Source: Parasponia andersonii
Taxonomy: Eukaryota; Streptophyta; Magnoliopsida; Rosales; Cannabaceae
Direction of reading: 5' to 3'
Assembly (NCBI GenBank): GCA_002914805.1
Contig: JXTB01000258.1
Location: forward strand, 126,889 to 190,888
DNA length: 64,000 bases
Position numbers and translations under genes: made by a program
The notes under the pieces: generated by a model
Database searches by the model: none
The model's input: only the letters and a program-made list of their open reading frames with translations
Told to the model about the DNA's origin: nothing
Part shown: positions 48,219 through 59,159 of the stretch, piece after piece
How positions within the stretch are numbered: the first letter of the stretch is position 1
How the letters are laid out: every line of letters begins with the position of its first letter

Positions 48219-49732
48219 TGCCTATGTTTGGTGACCGGCACGGAAATTGAGATCGAACAGGCGAGATTTGCCTCGTTTTACGTGCTACCAGTCTGGTGTG
48301 GGCACGGACTCGAATTGGACAAGTTATATGTCTAACATAACTATTTTGGATGTTAGGAATTTAGTGAAGAAGTCTGTTTGTGAAATTAAAGCTCCGTTGA
48401 GAAATTGATTTTTGCAAGAGGACGATTGAGGGCTTGGAATTGGTTCCTGACCCTCCAGGCGATCGTCAACGATATCTTGAGGATTCGATAATGTAGTATC
48501 ACTATTCAAGTGAGGTAGGGACTCAATTACCTCTGTTTTATATCGTTTTCGAATAAAACTTATTTTCTGCAACATATGAGAACCAATGTGACTTTTGATT
48601 TTCTTGAATATCGGTGATGGAAATTAATTGTATGGTGTATACATATTTTATTTTTCTGGAAATTTTCTGAGTGCAGGTTATTTTGGGTATATTAAAAATA
48701 GGGCCGTTATGCTGCTCGTTTTCCTATAAAACCTAGTATGCTGATTTTATCGAAAAACCCAAGCATGATTATTTTCACATTTCAGTTCTGTATTGCACGT
48801 GTCATGGGATCATACATGAGCACCCTATTAGCATCGTGAGTTTACAGTATAGCGCTACGTGCCCCATCGTCAGTGTAGAGTCCATAAACCCGCGTAGAGT
48901 TTTGTTACTTCTAATTACCTCCCCATTTGGCAGGTATAGGCAATTCGGTTGCCCCTCCAGGTTTGGTAGGCGACATATGGTGTCCTCTCCGGGTATGAGC
49001 TTAAGTGTCAGGTAGGTTATTAGGCATACTTAGTGCCATCATCTCAGGTTTCCACAAATGAGAGGATGAGAGCTCATGGGTATGAGTTGATTTGTGTCAT
49101 GTGCATATATGAATTGAATGGTTTGATTTACACTGCTTTATATATATATATATATATGGATTTCCAATTTGGATTATATATATATATATATATATATATT
49201 TTTTGGACTAAACTAACCATGCAGGAATTCTTCACCACTAAAATGTTTTCGACTGAGGTAATTATTTTTCCTACTGGGCATTCTATGCTCACCTCCTTCC
49301 TCCCTTCCTTAGGTGGTGTCCAGTGCGACTTCAGAGATCAAGAGGAGTAAGAGATCATCTCAACTGTATATCGTTATCTCGGAGTGAAGTCGTGATATTT
49401 GGTTTGTTTGGGTTTTGTTTAGCATAGAACTAAGATTACTACACTATGTCTTTGTCTGTGAACTTATGTTTGTCATTCTGATGTTTGATTTTTAGCATGG
49501 GATGATGATGCTTGGTTTTGTATTTGATTTCGTGTTTTTAAATAATTATTCGATCTATGTTTAATGGTGTATACGAACTGTGAGAGTGGTTCACAGGATG
49601 AAATTCTAATTATTTATTTAAATAGACCGTTTTATAAAAATAGCACTTTTGACACTTTTTAAATAAATCAAGGAATTTTCCATCTTTGTAAAATTCCTCT
49701 TTTGCCACTGGCCCGAGTTTTGGTTCGTGACA
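47535..49732 (+). mobile_element. Solo LTR of Gypsy-type family A (2.2 kb)
   Basis: Starts TGTAACAACCCGG and ends GGTTCGTGACA, with near-complementary ends. The flanks ATGTA (47,530-47,534) and AAGTA (49,733-49,737) form a 5 bp target-site duplication with one change. It matches the reverse complement of 22,681-24,660. No internal coding region is attached, so it is a solo LTR left by LTR-LTR recombination. It contains CT and TA microsatellites (about 47,755-47,805, 48,189-48,222, 49,138-49,200) and the palindrome AGGCCACGTGGCCT at about 47,730-47,743. Open frames within are LTR sequence. Confidence 0.87.
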
Positions 49733-49737
49733 AAGTA

Positions 49738-50100
49738 TGAACTAGAAGAGAGAGAAAGAGATAGAGAGAAAGTGAAATAAAATGCAATGAGACTAGGAGA
49801 GATTAATTGGGTTCACGGTTCGATGCTTTCATCATCCTCTAGAGATAAAAACCAAACATGTGATTTTCAAAGAGAGAACCGAAGAAGAAGAAGAAGAAGA
49901 AGTGAGAGAAAGAGAGAGAGGCTCATTTAATACTCCACCTACTAATTCACTTTTGACTAAGGGTAGATTTTGAAACTGCTTTCTTTCTTTCTCCACCTAG
50001 TCCTAAGTTTTAGTCCTAAAAAAGACATTATATCAATCTAATTTTAAAAAAGACTAAAGGACCCCAACTAGTCCTATTCATGTCCTTTTCTCACGAAGAA
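49738..50100. repeat. Dispersed GA-rich repeat, copy 2, split by the solo LTR
   Basis: GA-rich DNA and CTAGTCCTAAGTTTT-type sequence resembling 1-420. GA-rich DNA also sits directly left of the solo LTR (47,500-47,534), so the LTR seems to have landed inside this repeat copy. Confidence 0.6.
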
Positions 50101-50819
50101 GTGAGATCGGGCTGAAAGCTTGAGACTACATGTGTAACTGTAGTGAAAATGACATAGATAAGATTAACTTGGGACAAAATGACTTTTTTATACAATTTTT
50201 CTAAAATGACATTTTAAGGAGTGTTAAGAACTTCTTGACAATGAAAAAAGACTTTTTCATGAACAAATATATGATGCAGCAACTGTCTATATATTTAAAT
50301 ATAAATTCAAAATAAAATAATTTCCAAATAAGTATCCATATATTCAAATATAAATTAAAAAGCATAAGCCTATATTTATTATCCATTAAGGATAGTTTGA
50401 TATTTCTCATTAATATTTCCCTATTTAACTTACATCAGAAAGTCAAATTTTCAGAATAGTCGTATTATAATATTTTCTATAATAAAAACCAAATTCAAAG
50501 GAGGATTTTTCCATATATTTTTTTAAAAATTTCATAAAAAAAAAGATGAAATATAAGGTTGTTTTATGACATTATCTCTTATAATAAATATTTTTTTTCC
50601 CTTTTTACGCTCCATTTCAATAGATGTCCTTGATTTTTATAGCAAAATATTTGAGTTTATTAGATTTTTTGCTTAGTATATTAGACATTCATAGATAAGA
50701 TAATGGGACTATATATGATATTTAGAAGATAAACTAATAGATATATATTTGGATTAACTGATAAACTCAACTATTTTGCTATAAGATTTTGTATTTTATA
50801 GTAAAATAATTGCTTATAT

Positions 50820-50857
<38 letters not shown>

Positions 50858-50884
50858 AAGTTATTAACAAAGTAACAAAATATA

Positions 50885-50917
<33 letters not shown>

Positions 50918-50945
50918 ACAAAGTTATTAACAAAGTAACAAAATA
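50820..50945. repeat. TA microsatellite with duplicated flank
   Basis: Two TA runs, each followed by ACAAAGTTATTAACAAAGTA. This is a local duplication. Confidence 0.75.
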
Positions 50946-50995
50946 GTTATTATATTGAAGTAAAACAAATATTTTATGAATAGGGATGTATAGAA

Positions 50996-52016
50996 GCCCT
51001 ACTTAACCACAGAAGTCACTCAATCCACATAGCGTCGCGAGGTGTGGTACAGATAATTTTCTTTATAGCATAGATTAAGGATCCAATTTTCCCTATTATT
51101 GTGGTGTAGTGTGATTTTCAGTTTGGAATTTTTCCAAACAATAATAGCCGCATTGCAAGGGTATAATTTTTTTTTTGTATATATTTGCATTTGTCAAATT
51201 TTAGTAGGAGTTTAGATTAGGGTTGAACTAACACCTTATCACACTGAATTAAATTATCTTGAAACCCTAGTAAAGAAATTTATATTTGATATTTGAATTG
51301 ATAAGTTACTTAGTAATACTTTATTAGTTTTTTTCCGTAAGATATTATCTTGATTTTTGCTAGTTATGGAATTTTATATTTATAGAAATGTATTTCTTTT
51401 TGTGATAAATAAGTTTTAAGATAGTACTAGGGATCCCACCTAGTTTACTATTTGTTTAATATCACTTGATGTGACAAATGAGTTATCATAATTCATTCAA
51501 GTGGTGAATTAAATCATTGCCTAACCATGAAAGTCGTCCAATCCACATTGCACTAGAGGATGTGGTGCAGATAATTTTCTTCACGATATAAGTTGGGGAT
51601 CTAATTTTATCTACCGCTATGGTGCAGTTTGGAATTTTGCCAAACCATACTAATCGCACTAAATAGGCATAATTTAGATGATGTATATTTGCATTTGTCA
51701 AATTTTAGTAGAAGTTTAGATTAGGCTTATATTAAACCTTATCATATAGAATTAAATTATCTTGAAATCCTAGTAAATAATTTTTTATTTGATATTTGAA
51801 TTGGTTAGTAACTTAGTAATAATTTATTAGTTTTTTTTTGTAAGATGTCATCTTGATTTTTACTAGTCATATTGAATTTTATATTTATAGAAATGTATTT
51901 CTTTTGTAACAAATAAGATTTTAGGATAGCGCTATGAATCCCACCTAGTTTACTTTTTTTTAATACTACCTTATATGGCAAATGAGTTGTCACAATTCAA
52001 CTGATAAATTAAAACT
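50996..52016. repeat. Tandem duplication, about 510-520 bp unit
   Basis: Copy 1 (about 50,996-51,516) and copy 2 (about 51,517-52,016) share CAATCCACAT, CAGATAATTTTCTT, TTTGCATTTGTCAAATTTTA, AATTAAATTATCTTGAAA and CCCACCTAGTTTAC in the same order, with moderate divergence. No protein is recognised. Confidence 0.85.
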
Positions 52017-53440
52017 TACCACAAATAGGTTGAAGGATATTCATCACTTATGTGGTGACAAATCATATACTAAATCGATTAAAAGGATAAGATATGAGTT
52101 TGGATGCTTAGCATTATTCTAAATCTTATATTTTACATAAGAATTAACCACATAACCACACTGCACCACATCGCAAATATGTGACATGGTGTGGTACAGT
52201 TAATCCTATTATTTTTAACTACATGGTCGAAGGAAGCAATTAAACGCATGTGCAGGTAGGTGCAAATTTTTTACATTTTCACTACAGAATTGCACCATAT
52301 ACATCCCCCAGTTATAAAATGCAAAAAGTGGATTATATAAAGGAAATATAAGAAAAATAAATACAACATTTTAAGGAAATAAAGAAACTTATTTTGGTGT
52401 TGTTTGGTAATATTTTTATTTTTTGTTTTTTCAAATACAAAAATGAAAGTACTTTTTCTTATTTTATTTTATTTTTTTACATTTCAAAAATACTAATGTT
52501 GTACTTTTTATTTTTTAAAATAAAAAATAAATACATATTTGGTAACTAGCACTTTTTACTTTTGAAAGTAATAAAGGAAAAAGGAAGGAGAAAATAGGAG
52601 GGAGACAAAGTGGTATTTATCTAAATAAATTTCATAAGTGATATTTTCAAAATATTTTGGGAATTTTTTTAAAATAATTACCAAATTTTACAATTATATC
52701 TTGAAAAATACCACTTTTAAAATTTTTATTTTGAAAATACAACTATTAAAAAAGATTTAGAAAAATACCACTTTTACATGAGGCTAGAGAGATAATGCTA
52801 AGAGAAATAGTGATGAGAGAGAAAATATTAAGAAAAATGGTGACGTGAGTCTAGATATGTTTGAATTTTGATACTAGCATCTTACAAAATTGTTTAAAAA
52901 AAATTTGAAAGGAAGAAATTTTTGTTTTCAAAATTTTAAAAATTTTGTTGTCAAATTAAAAAAATGAAAAACAAAAGTAATTTTACTAAATATATTTTTG
53001 AAAAATATTTTCACTTTTGTGATTAAAAAAAACAAGAAACTATTTAAATAAGTGATTAGCAAACGAGCGCTTAGTAAGGCACTTTTAAAAATAATTTTTA
53101 CTTTTTGTTAATGGGCAATTGTAGCACCTAACACTACTTATAAAGAGAGACAGATACCAAATTTTAAATTATATTAAGTCTCACATTTCTATCATTGTAA
53201 TACAAGGTAACCACCGCATGTGTATTTTAGTAGTTGTTATATGTTAACTCCACGCTATTATCATGGCTATGCAGGTGTTAAGCACCACATATCTTTTAGT
53301 ACTTTTTTTTCCCGTCTCTACAATGTGTTTTTTCTTTCTTTACGTTGTACTTGACATTTAGCCTATCCATTGCTCTTCACTTAAAAGAAAAAAAAAATTT
53401 TGGAGAACTCAAACTTTCACTCTAGATGCAATGATTTTTA
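52017..53440. other. Intergenic, no gene seen
   Basis: AT-rich DNA with repeated phrases such as ATACCACTTTTA near 52,720-52,775. I see nothing that supports a gene. Confidence 0.55.
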
Positions 53441-53445
53441 TTGCT

Positions 53446-54579
53446 TGTTAGAAAAATGGGTTAAGGAAATAATTTGGACTTGGCTTGGGCTTGGAAGCCC
53501 AAGTGGATTTTAAAGAATAAATTTGTTATAAAACCCATTTTCATAGACCATTTTGAAGCTAAAAATTGAGTGAGACCCACATCTTGTTGATGAAAGGTCT
53601 TAGTGAATTCTTGTTCTCCTCTGCGAGGACATCGATTTCGTATATTCACACGCTCAAAATGGTGCACGGATGAATGAGAAATTGTTGCTCAAAAGTGTAC
53701 CATTGAAATGGAAAATGAAAGGAAAATATTAGAGTCCCACATTAGTGGGAAATTGCATGGTGCAAGTAGTTTATATAGAACCTTGTTTTGTGATGGTGAT
53801 AAGAATAACTACCACAGATGCTCTCTCAGGTGCGCGCAGGGGAAGGGTGCAAATCTTCGGGGTTGGGCCTAAATTTGCATAGGCTCGTGTGTGCTAGCAC
53901 CTGCAGACACGAATATCGGGCCAAAACTTAGACCATAATAAGCTCAGCTTTTTGTTGTGGCCCAATATATATATATAGATATATATATATATTTTTTTTG
54001 ACCATTTTGAACCAGAATGAATGTTTTTGAATGTTGAAACTGCCATGCAATAAAACTGATAGTAACAACCATACTAATGGCTGGAAAACATTTTGAAATT
54101 AATGGAAAACTTTTGGGTTTTACAACCAAGTCCCCCCCCCCTTGGAGACTATAAAAGTTGAGCTTCCCATCCTCATTCTTCACACAAAAAAAAAAAAAAC
54201 AGAAGCCTTCTTCTTTATGCCTTTCTCTCTCAAGTGTTCTTGAGTTCCTCAGTTTTTCTAGCTAGAGTTCTAGTGTGTCTGAGTTCATAGCTATCCAGTT
54301 CGTAGAGTGGAGGTGTTGGTGCTTTACCTACTGCTCTTCGTTGTTGTATCCTGGGAAACTGACACTTGCAAAATCCTCAAACATTCTACTGGAGGGAGTG
54401 AATCAGTTTTAAGGACTCTGTGTGGAACACAGGCCTCGACGGTTAACAATCTTTTATTTTGAAATATGGCCAAAATTCTACTCAAAGTTAAAGCATAATA
54501 TTTTGGTAACATTATTTATTGAAAAATTTATTATAAACGTTTGTAACCTTATATATTGCATGTTACAACTATGCTGACA
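53446..54579 (+). mobile_element. Solo LTR, 1.13 kb, with perfect target-site duplication
   Basis: Starts TGTTAGAAAAATGGG and ends ATGCTGACA. TTGCT is present immediately before (53,441-53,445) and immediately after (54,580-54,584), a perfect 5 bp target-site duplication. It carries a TATA box at 54,150 followed by a pyrimidine-rich leader, as in an LTR U3-R-U5. No internal region is attached. Superfamily is uncertain; a Copia origin is my guess. Confidence 0.85.
54150..54157 (+). promoter_or_regulatory. TATA box of the solo LTR
   Basis: TATAAAAG about 430 bp before the LTR end, after a run of C, followed by AGCTTCCCATCC. It fits the U3 promoter of the solo LTR. Confidence 0.6.
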
Positions 54580-54924
54580 TTGCTTTCACATCATATCTTA
54601 ACATAGACTTTTTCACTTGCTCACCTTAAAAAATAGAGGGGACCACTGGTGGGAGTGGGGCATGTGGGGTTTTTTTTTTCTCATCCTTTTTTAGCCCACC
54701 AAGTACAAAATTTCATTTTGAAGTAGATATAACAACAAAGGGATGTGATACAAAACAAATCCCCATGGGCTATTAGATATGGTACCTTCAAACGCATTTG
54801 TCAAATAATTCAATTATATGAGATTATTGGACAATGAACGAAGTTGGAGTGTAGGACTCATAACACTACATCATTTTTTTGTTTCTCCCACTTGAGTCTG
54901 CTATTTCTTCACTCTTCACTTAAA

Positions 54925-54961
<37 letters not shown>

Positions 54962-55039
54962 GTCTTTTTCTTTTACTTTATCTCTCTGTATGGGTTGATG
55001 GAGGTTTTATCAACAATAAATTTAGAAAAAATTAAGAGA
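54580..55039. other. Intergenic with AAT microsatellite
   Basis: Contains about 12-13 units of AAT at 54,923-54,961. No gene is recognised. The open frame spanning the microsatellite (poly-Asn) is an artefact. Confidence 0.7.
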
Positions 55040-55689
55040 TGTGGCTTGTGCGAATTGAGTTATTAATCAAAGCGAATAAAGAGAGAGGATTTTATAGTGG
55101 TTCAGCCCCAAAAAGATGAGCTTACGTCCACTGTTTTTCACTATTTTATGAAAAATTACAAGCACTCAAAGTTACAATGTCTCGTCTGGAAATTCTCTCA
55201 AACTGGGAGTCAGAATTTCGCAGTCTGAAAATTGGAAAATTGGAAAAAATTCGAATCCCCTTTCTGAAACATTGAGTCCCCTTTATATAGGTGAGGGTAA
55301 CCCAATGTTCCTAATTATAAAAAACGGGTAACTATATAATCGGGTAATACAATTCGAGTAACAACATAATTGGATAACCACTCAAAACGGGTAACTGGTC
55401 GATTATAAGTAGGAGACTTCTGTTTCCCTTTCCTTGCAGGTTTCCTGTTTGACGAAGCATACTTGTTTCCCTTTTCTTTCGGAAGAGGTCGCCCACAACC
55501 TATACAGAGCAGGTCGCACATAACTTATGCAAAAGAGGTTACACGACTACACGGAGGAGGTCACATATAACCTAAGCAGAAGAAGTCGCATATAACCTAA
55601 GCGGAAGAGGTCGCACATAACTTACACAAAGGAGGTCGAACTTAACCCTTACTTATGCGATCTAACATAGGATTTTAGACCGCACAACA
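55040..55689 (-). repeat. 3' LTR of the Tat-clade element (650 bp)
   Basis: On the minus strand it starts TGTTGTGCGGTC directly after the polypurine tract and ends CGCACAAGCCACA. It contains several copies of a short unit like GAGGTCGCACATAAC (about 55,480-55,640 on the plus strand). No second LTR is available in the window to date it. Confidence 0.8.
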
Positions 55690-56060
55690 ATTGCCCCCCA
55701 GCTCCATTAGTTCTTTAGGACAAAATGGAGCTTCCTTTTAACGTGCGATCTTAAAAATGCGATGTCATGACCTAAACTGGAGATTTTTGAAGAGTCGAAG
55801 AGTCGCTAGATTTTCAAATCCCATCTCTCAAGATCACGCGTATCTTTTTCTGACGGACGGAAACACGTGTAGCATTTTCTAAGAAAGATAGCAGAATTCG
55901 AGGAAGCCTAATGATGCCAACCGTCGTTTTTAAACCAAATCTTTTCAAATTTTAAATAATTCTGATTTTTTGGAAAGAATCAAATCCCGCGTAAACTTCG
56001 GCCTTCAGATCTAAAAATCAAATTCCTTGATCTACGACTATGATTTAACGGTGCTTGGAG

Positions 56061-56593
56061 TATAAATATCGGAAACCAATCTGTTTCTGTTTTATTTCAC
56101 TGTTTCCATCTTCTCTGAAAATATCGAAGCTTCAGAGAACCCTAAAGCACCGTTTCGTCCTTCAGCTCGCACAATCACAGTTTCTTCTCTGACGAAGTTC
56201 AAACCACCTCAAGTCCTCCGCTTCTGAAGAAAGGTTAGTTCATTTCTTCTGTTCTTGAAAAAATAATTTCAATTTTTAGGAATACAAACTCATCCTACAT
56301 TGAAGTGAAATGAGAATTATTTTTTATCCCCCTTTTTCAGTCCGTAGGGTAGACTTACTAGATAATAACCAGAAACGAACTTGTAAAAAGAATTTCTAGG
56401 GTCTGATACCCTATTTTATTTCCCAACGAACTGCTCGAACATTTATTTTCTGATGAACTGCTCGAACAATTTTTACGAATCCGTAGACCTCTTAGGAATG
56501 AGCTTGCTTGTTAGTACAATCCTAGGATGAATACCCAAAGTGCTGGTATAGTGAGAATCCTCGATGCCTAAATCCCTGCTTATTTCTTTTCAG
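56061..56593 (+). promoter_or_regulatory. Promoter, 5' UTR and 5' UTR intron of the antisense gene
   Basis: TATAAATA at 56,061-56,068 is followed by a CT-rich leader. A donor AAG then GTTAGT falls at 56,233/56,234, and a pyrimidine-tract acceptor TTTTCAG ends at 56,593, just before ATG at 56,594. This gives a 360 bp 5' UTR intron. The layout is that of an ordinary plant Pol II gene, running opposite to the retroelement's own transcription. Confidence 0.6.
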
Positions 56594-58492
56594 ATGTCTA
56601 GTGGTGATGAATTTAGGGAAGGGAATGCATTTTCTGGAGATTCTGACTCGAGTGTTAGCTCCATAAACCTTGAAGATTACCTCGAGCCGGAACCTGAAGT
56701 AGAAATAACAGGGGTCAGGCGAAGTAGTCCTCACATAGGCGATCTCCCACAAGACCAGTGGCCTCAATATATCAGGGACGCCCCTGCATTTTCATCAGGC
56801 TATCAATATGCAGAAGGGAATTGGTCATGTAACAATATAAGAACGAGCTGCACATCGAAAAAACTCAGCAAAATCGCGAGCAGCTATAAGATCGTCATAC
56901 CCCTTCGCCTACCTATGGAATTTAACCGACCACACACTCCCCCACACAGACTCGCTTCTTTTTCTGAGGCAGTCCTCAAGTGTGGCGTGCATCTCCCACT
57001 CCATCCGTATATAAAATCGATTATTGATTACTATGGGGTCGTCCCTTTTCAATTGACCCCTAATACCTATAGATATATAGTAGGTTTGTATATACTGTAC
57101 CATAAATTAGGTTTAGAAACCCCTTCACCTGAAGAATTCGCTTGGTTCTACCAAGTGAAATCAAACCCGTCAGATCTCGGCTTCTTCTATGCGAGCAAAT
57201 GGTCGAACCANATTTAATTGGAAGGTACTAGGTACTTCGAATAACCTGGTCGCTTGCGGTCTGCTTCCAAAGGGAGCCGCATTCCTAGACCCCCCGGTTC
57301 TTTCGTCTAAGCCATCGAGCTCGAAGAAGAAGCTAAGGAAAAGGACGGATTTAGGTGCCTCATCTTCAAGAATTAGAAAACGAAAAGCACCGGTCACCCC
57401 TCCACCCTCAGAACCTTCATCTCCAGAGACAGTGTCACCACCAGCTCCTCAACCAGCTCCACAAGAAGAAGATAATTACACGTACATTCTAATTACCCTT
57501 GTACTATATCTCCTTGCTCACTAACATATCTGTACAAAGATGGTCATCGGTAGCGGCTTGCGAGCACCACGTTCAACTCTCGGGTCCATGGCAAAAACCA
57601 AAACACCCGGGAGTACCCCGCCATCGAAAGGGAAGGAGAAGGTCGATAGCTCGAAGAAAAGAAAAGTTGCCTTCGAGGACTTCCCAACAAGCTCGCTTCC
57701 ACCACAGCCTCAGCCAACGAGTCATCCTGAACCACCTACCGAGGCTGCCACTTCTTCGGAACCGATCTTGGCAGATAAGGGTGAAGAGCTCTTCGCACTC
57801 CTCAACTAATTACCAGAGAAGGCTGGTATGAGCGCAACTTTCATTGATCGCTTCACATCTGAGGAAGGTTAGGAGTGGATGAAGCGACGTTCTGCCAAGA
57901 TCGCTTTTAGATCAGCAATGAGGATGCTGGCCAATGTAAGCTTTTCTATCTTCTCCTTGAATATATTCTCTTGGTGTTAACAATTAGATTTTATTATTTT
58001 TTTTTTTAGACTGTGGCTACTGCTGTTCTGATGCACGACTTGGTTCTCGAATGCTTGGAGAAGGCTGAGAAAGTTGAAGAGATAACGCAAGCGTTCGAGA
58101 ACTCGGAGAAGGCTCTGGAGGAGGAAAGAACGGCCTTTAACTTGGAGAAGCAGCAGATGCTCGAGGACCTAGCCAAGGAGAGACTCGCCAAGGAGAATCT
58201 CGAGGAGAAAGTCAAAGAGCTTGAGAAGGCCATTCTTGAGCATCTGGATCGCATGAGGGAAGCGACCACTGAGGCGGTTCACAAAGCTATCGAGGAGTTT
58301 AAGGCGACTGAAGTCAACGAACTCGAAGATAAAGCTAGTGATATCGCCTCGTCGACCATCATTTTCAATATTTTCTGTGAGCATCCGGATTTTGACTTCT
58401 CCATCCTTGGTGAGGACGTGGTCGAGCTCGTGCAAAGCTGGAGGGAGGATTCCACCAAAGCTGGGGATGGCGGCGCGAGCCCTTCTGCATAA
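56594..58492 (+). pseudogene. Antisense gene of the Tat-clade element: putative gypsy-type transposon domain plus coiled coil
   Basis: I chose the ATG at 56,594 (MSSGDEFREG) because it follows a splice acceptor; the upstream ATG at 56,564 would lie in the intron. Residues about 120-200 (GVHLPLHPYIKSIIDYYGVV, LTPNTYRYIVGLYIL, GLETPSPEEFAWFYQ) match the plant 'putative gypsy type transposon' domain (Pfam Transposase_28). The frame is lost at the N at 57,211 and continues in another frame as a basic, Pro/Ser-rich stretch (SSSKKKLRKR, a possible nuclear signal). A further exon from about 57,540 to 57,935 has stops at 57,807 and about 57,870. After an intron (57,936-58,009) the last exon encodes a Glu/Lys/Leu-rich coiled coil (EKAEKVEEITQAFENSEKAL) to 58,492. 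Function is unknown; broken in this copy. Confidence 0.72.
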
Positions 58493-59159
58493 CTTTTTTT
58501 TTTTTTTTAGAACAATGCGGGCTTGGTCCCCCTTCTTTTCTGTGCATGTACGGGTTCTTTTAATAAATATTATTATTTTTCCTTATATGCTCCTGCAAAA
58601 CAATGAAAACACAACAGTAATTTTAACTAAGTAGTCAATCACAGGTGATTGATCAGTACGCGTCTAACGATTTAAATTCGACTAACTTAAAACGAGTTTC
58701 AAGCGTTAGGATAGGTTAGGTTGCTTAAGAAAACAGTCAATACGAGTGATGCAAATTCTAACTGTATTTCAAAAGTTCCATGTCAAAATAAAACATAGAA
58801 ATATATCACTTCGAACAATGAACGTTTTGCTTAGTTACTTTTCTGTTCGAGGAGAGAAATTACGTAATACGACATGCTGAGGCATGAAGTAAGGAGAAAA
58901 TCCTAGGATTTTAAGGAGATTCAGATACTTCGACGATCTAAAACCCCTGTCTCCTCTAAATGGATGTTTGCATAGTCCCTTAGGAAACCAGTAGGAGATA
59001 ACATTCTGATCCCACTGTCCCCCGAGTTTTATGGTGTCCAAAAACTGCCATAAAACTATAAAAGATGATCGGAAACGAGTTGAAGTAATAGCCGAAGAAG
59101 TATTATTGACGAATATTAATGACGAAGATACAGTAGGCTGTTGAAGATAACATGAAGAT
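58493..59159. other. Spacer between the antisense gene and pol end
   Basis: The two genes converge here tail to tail. AATAAA at 58,562-58,567 on the plus strand, about 70 bp after the antisense stop, is a likely poly(A) signal. Nothing else is recognised. The open frame at 58,835-59,218 on the minus strand is probably the untranslated tail of pol. Confidence 0.55.

Noticed and set aside
54844-55035. Open frame with poly-Asn
   Set aside because: It is a translation of the AAT microsatellite.
56564-56593. Upstream ATG as start of the antisense gene
   Set aside because: A good splice acceptor ends at 56,593, so the upstream ATG lies in the 5' UTR intron.
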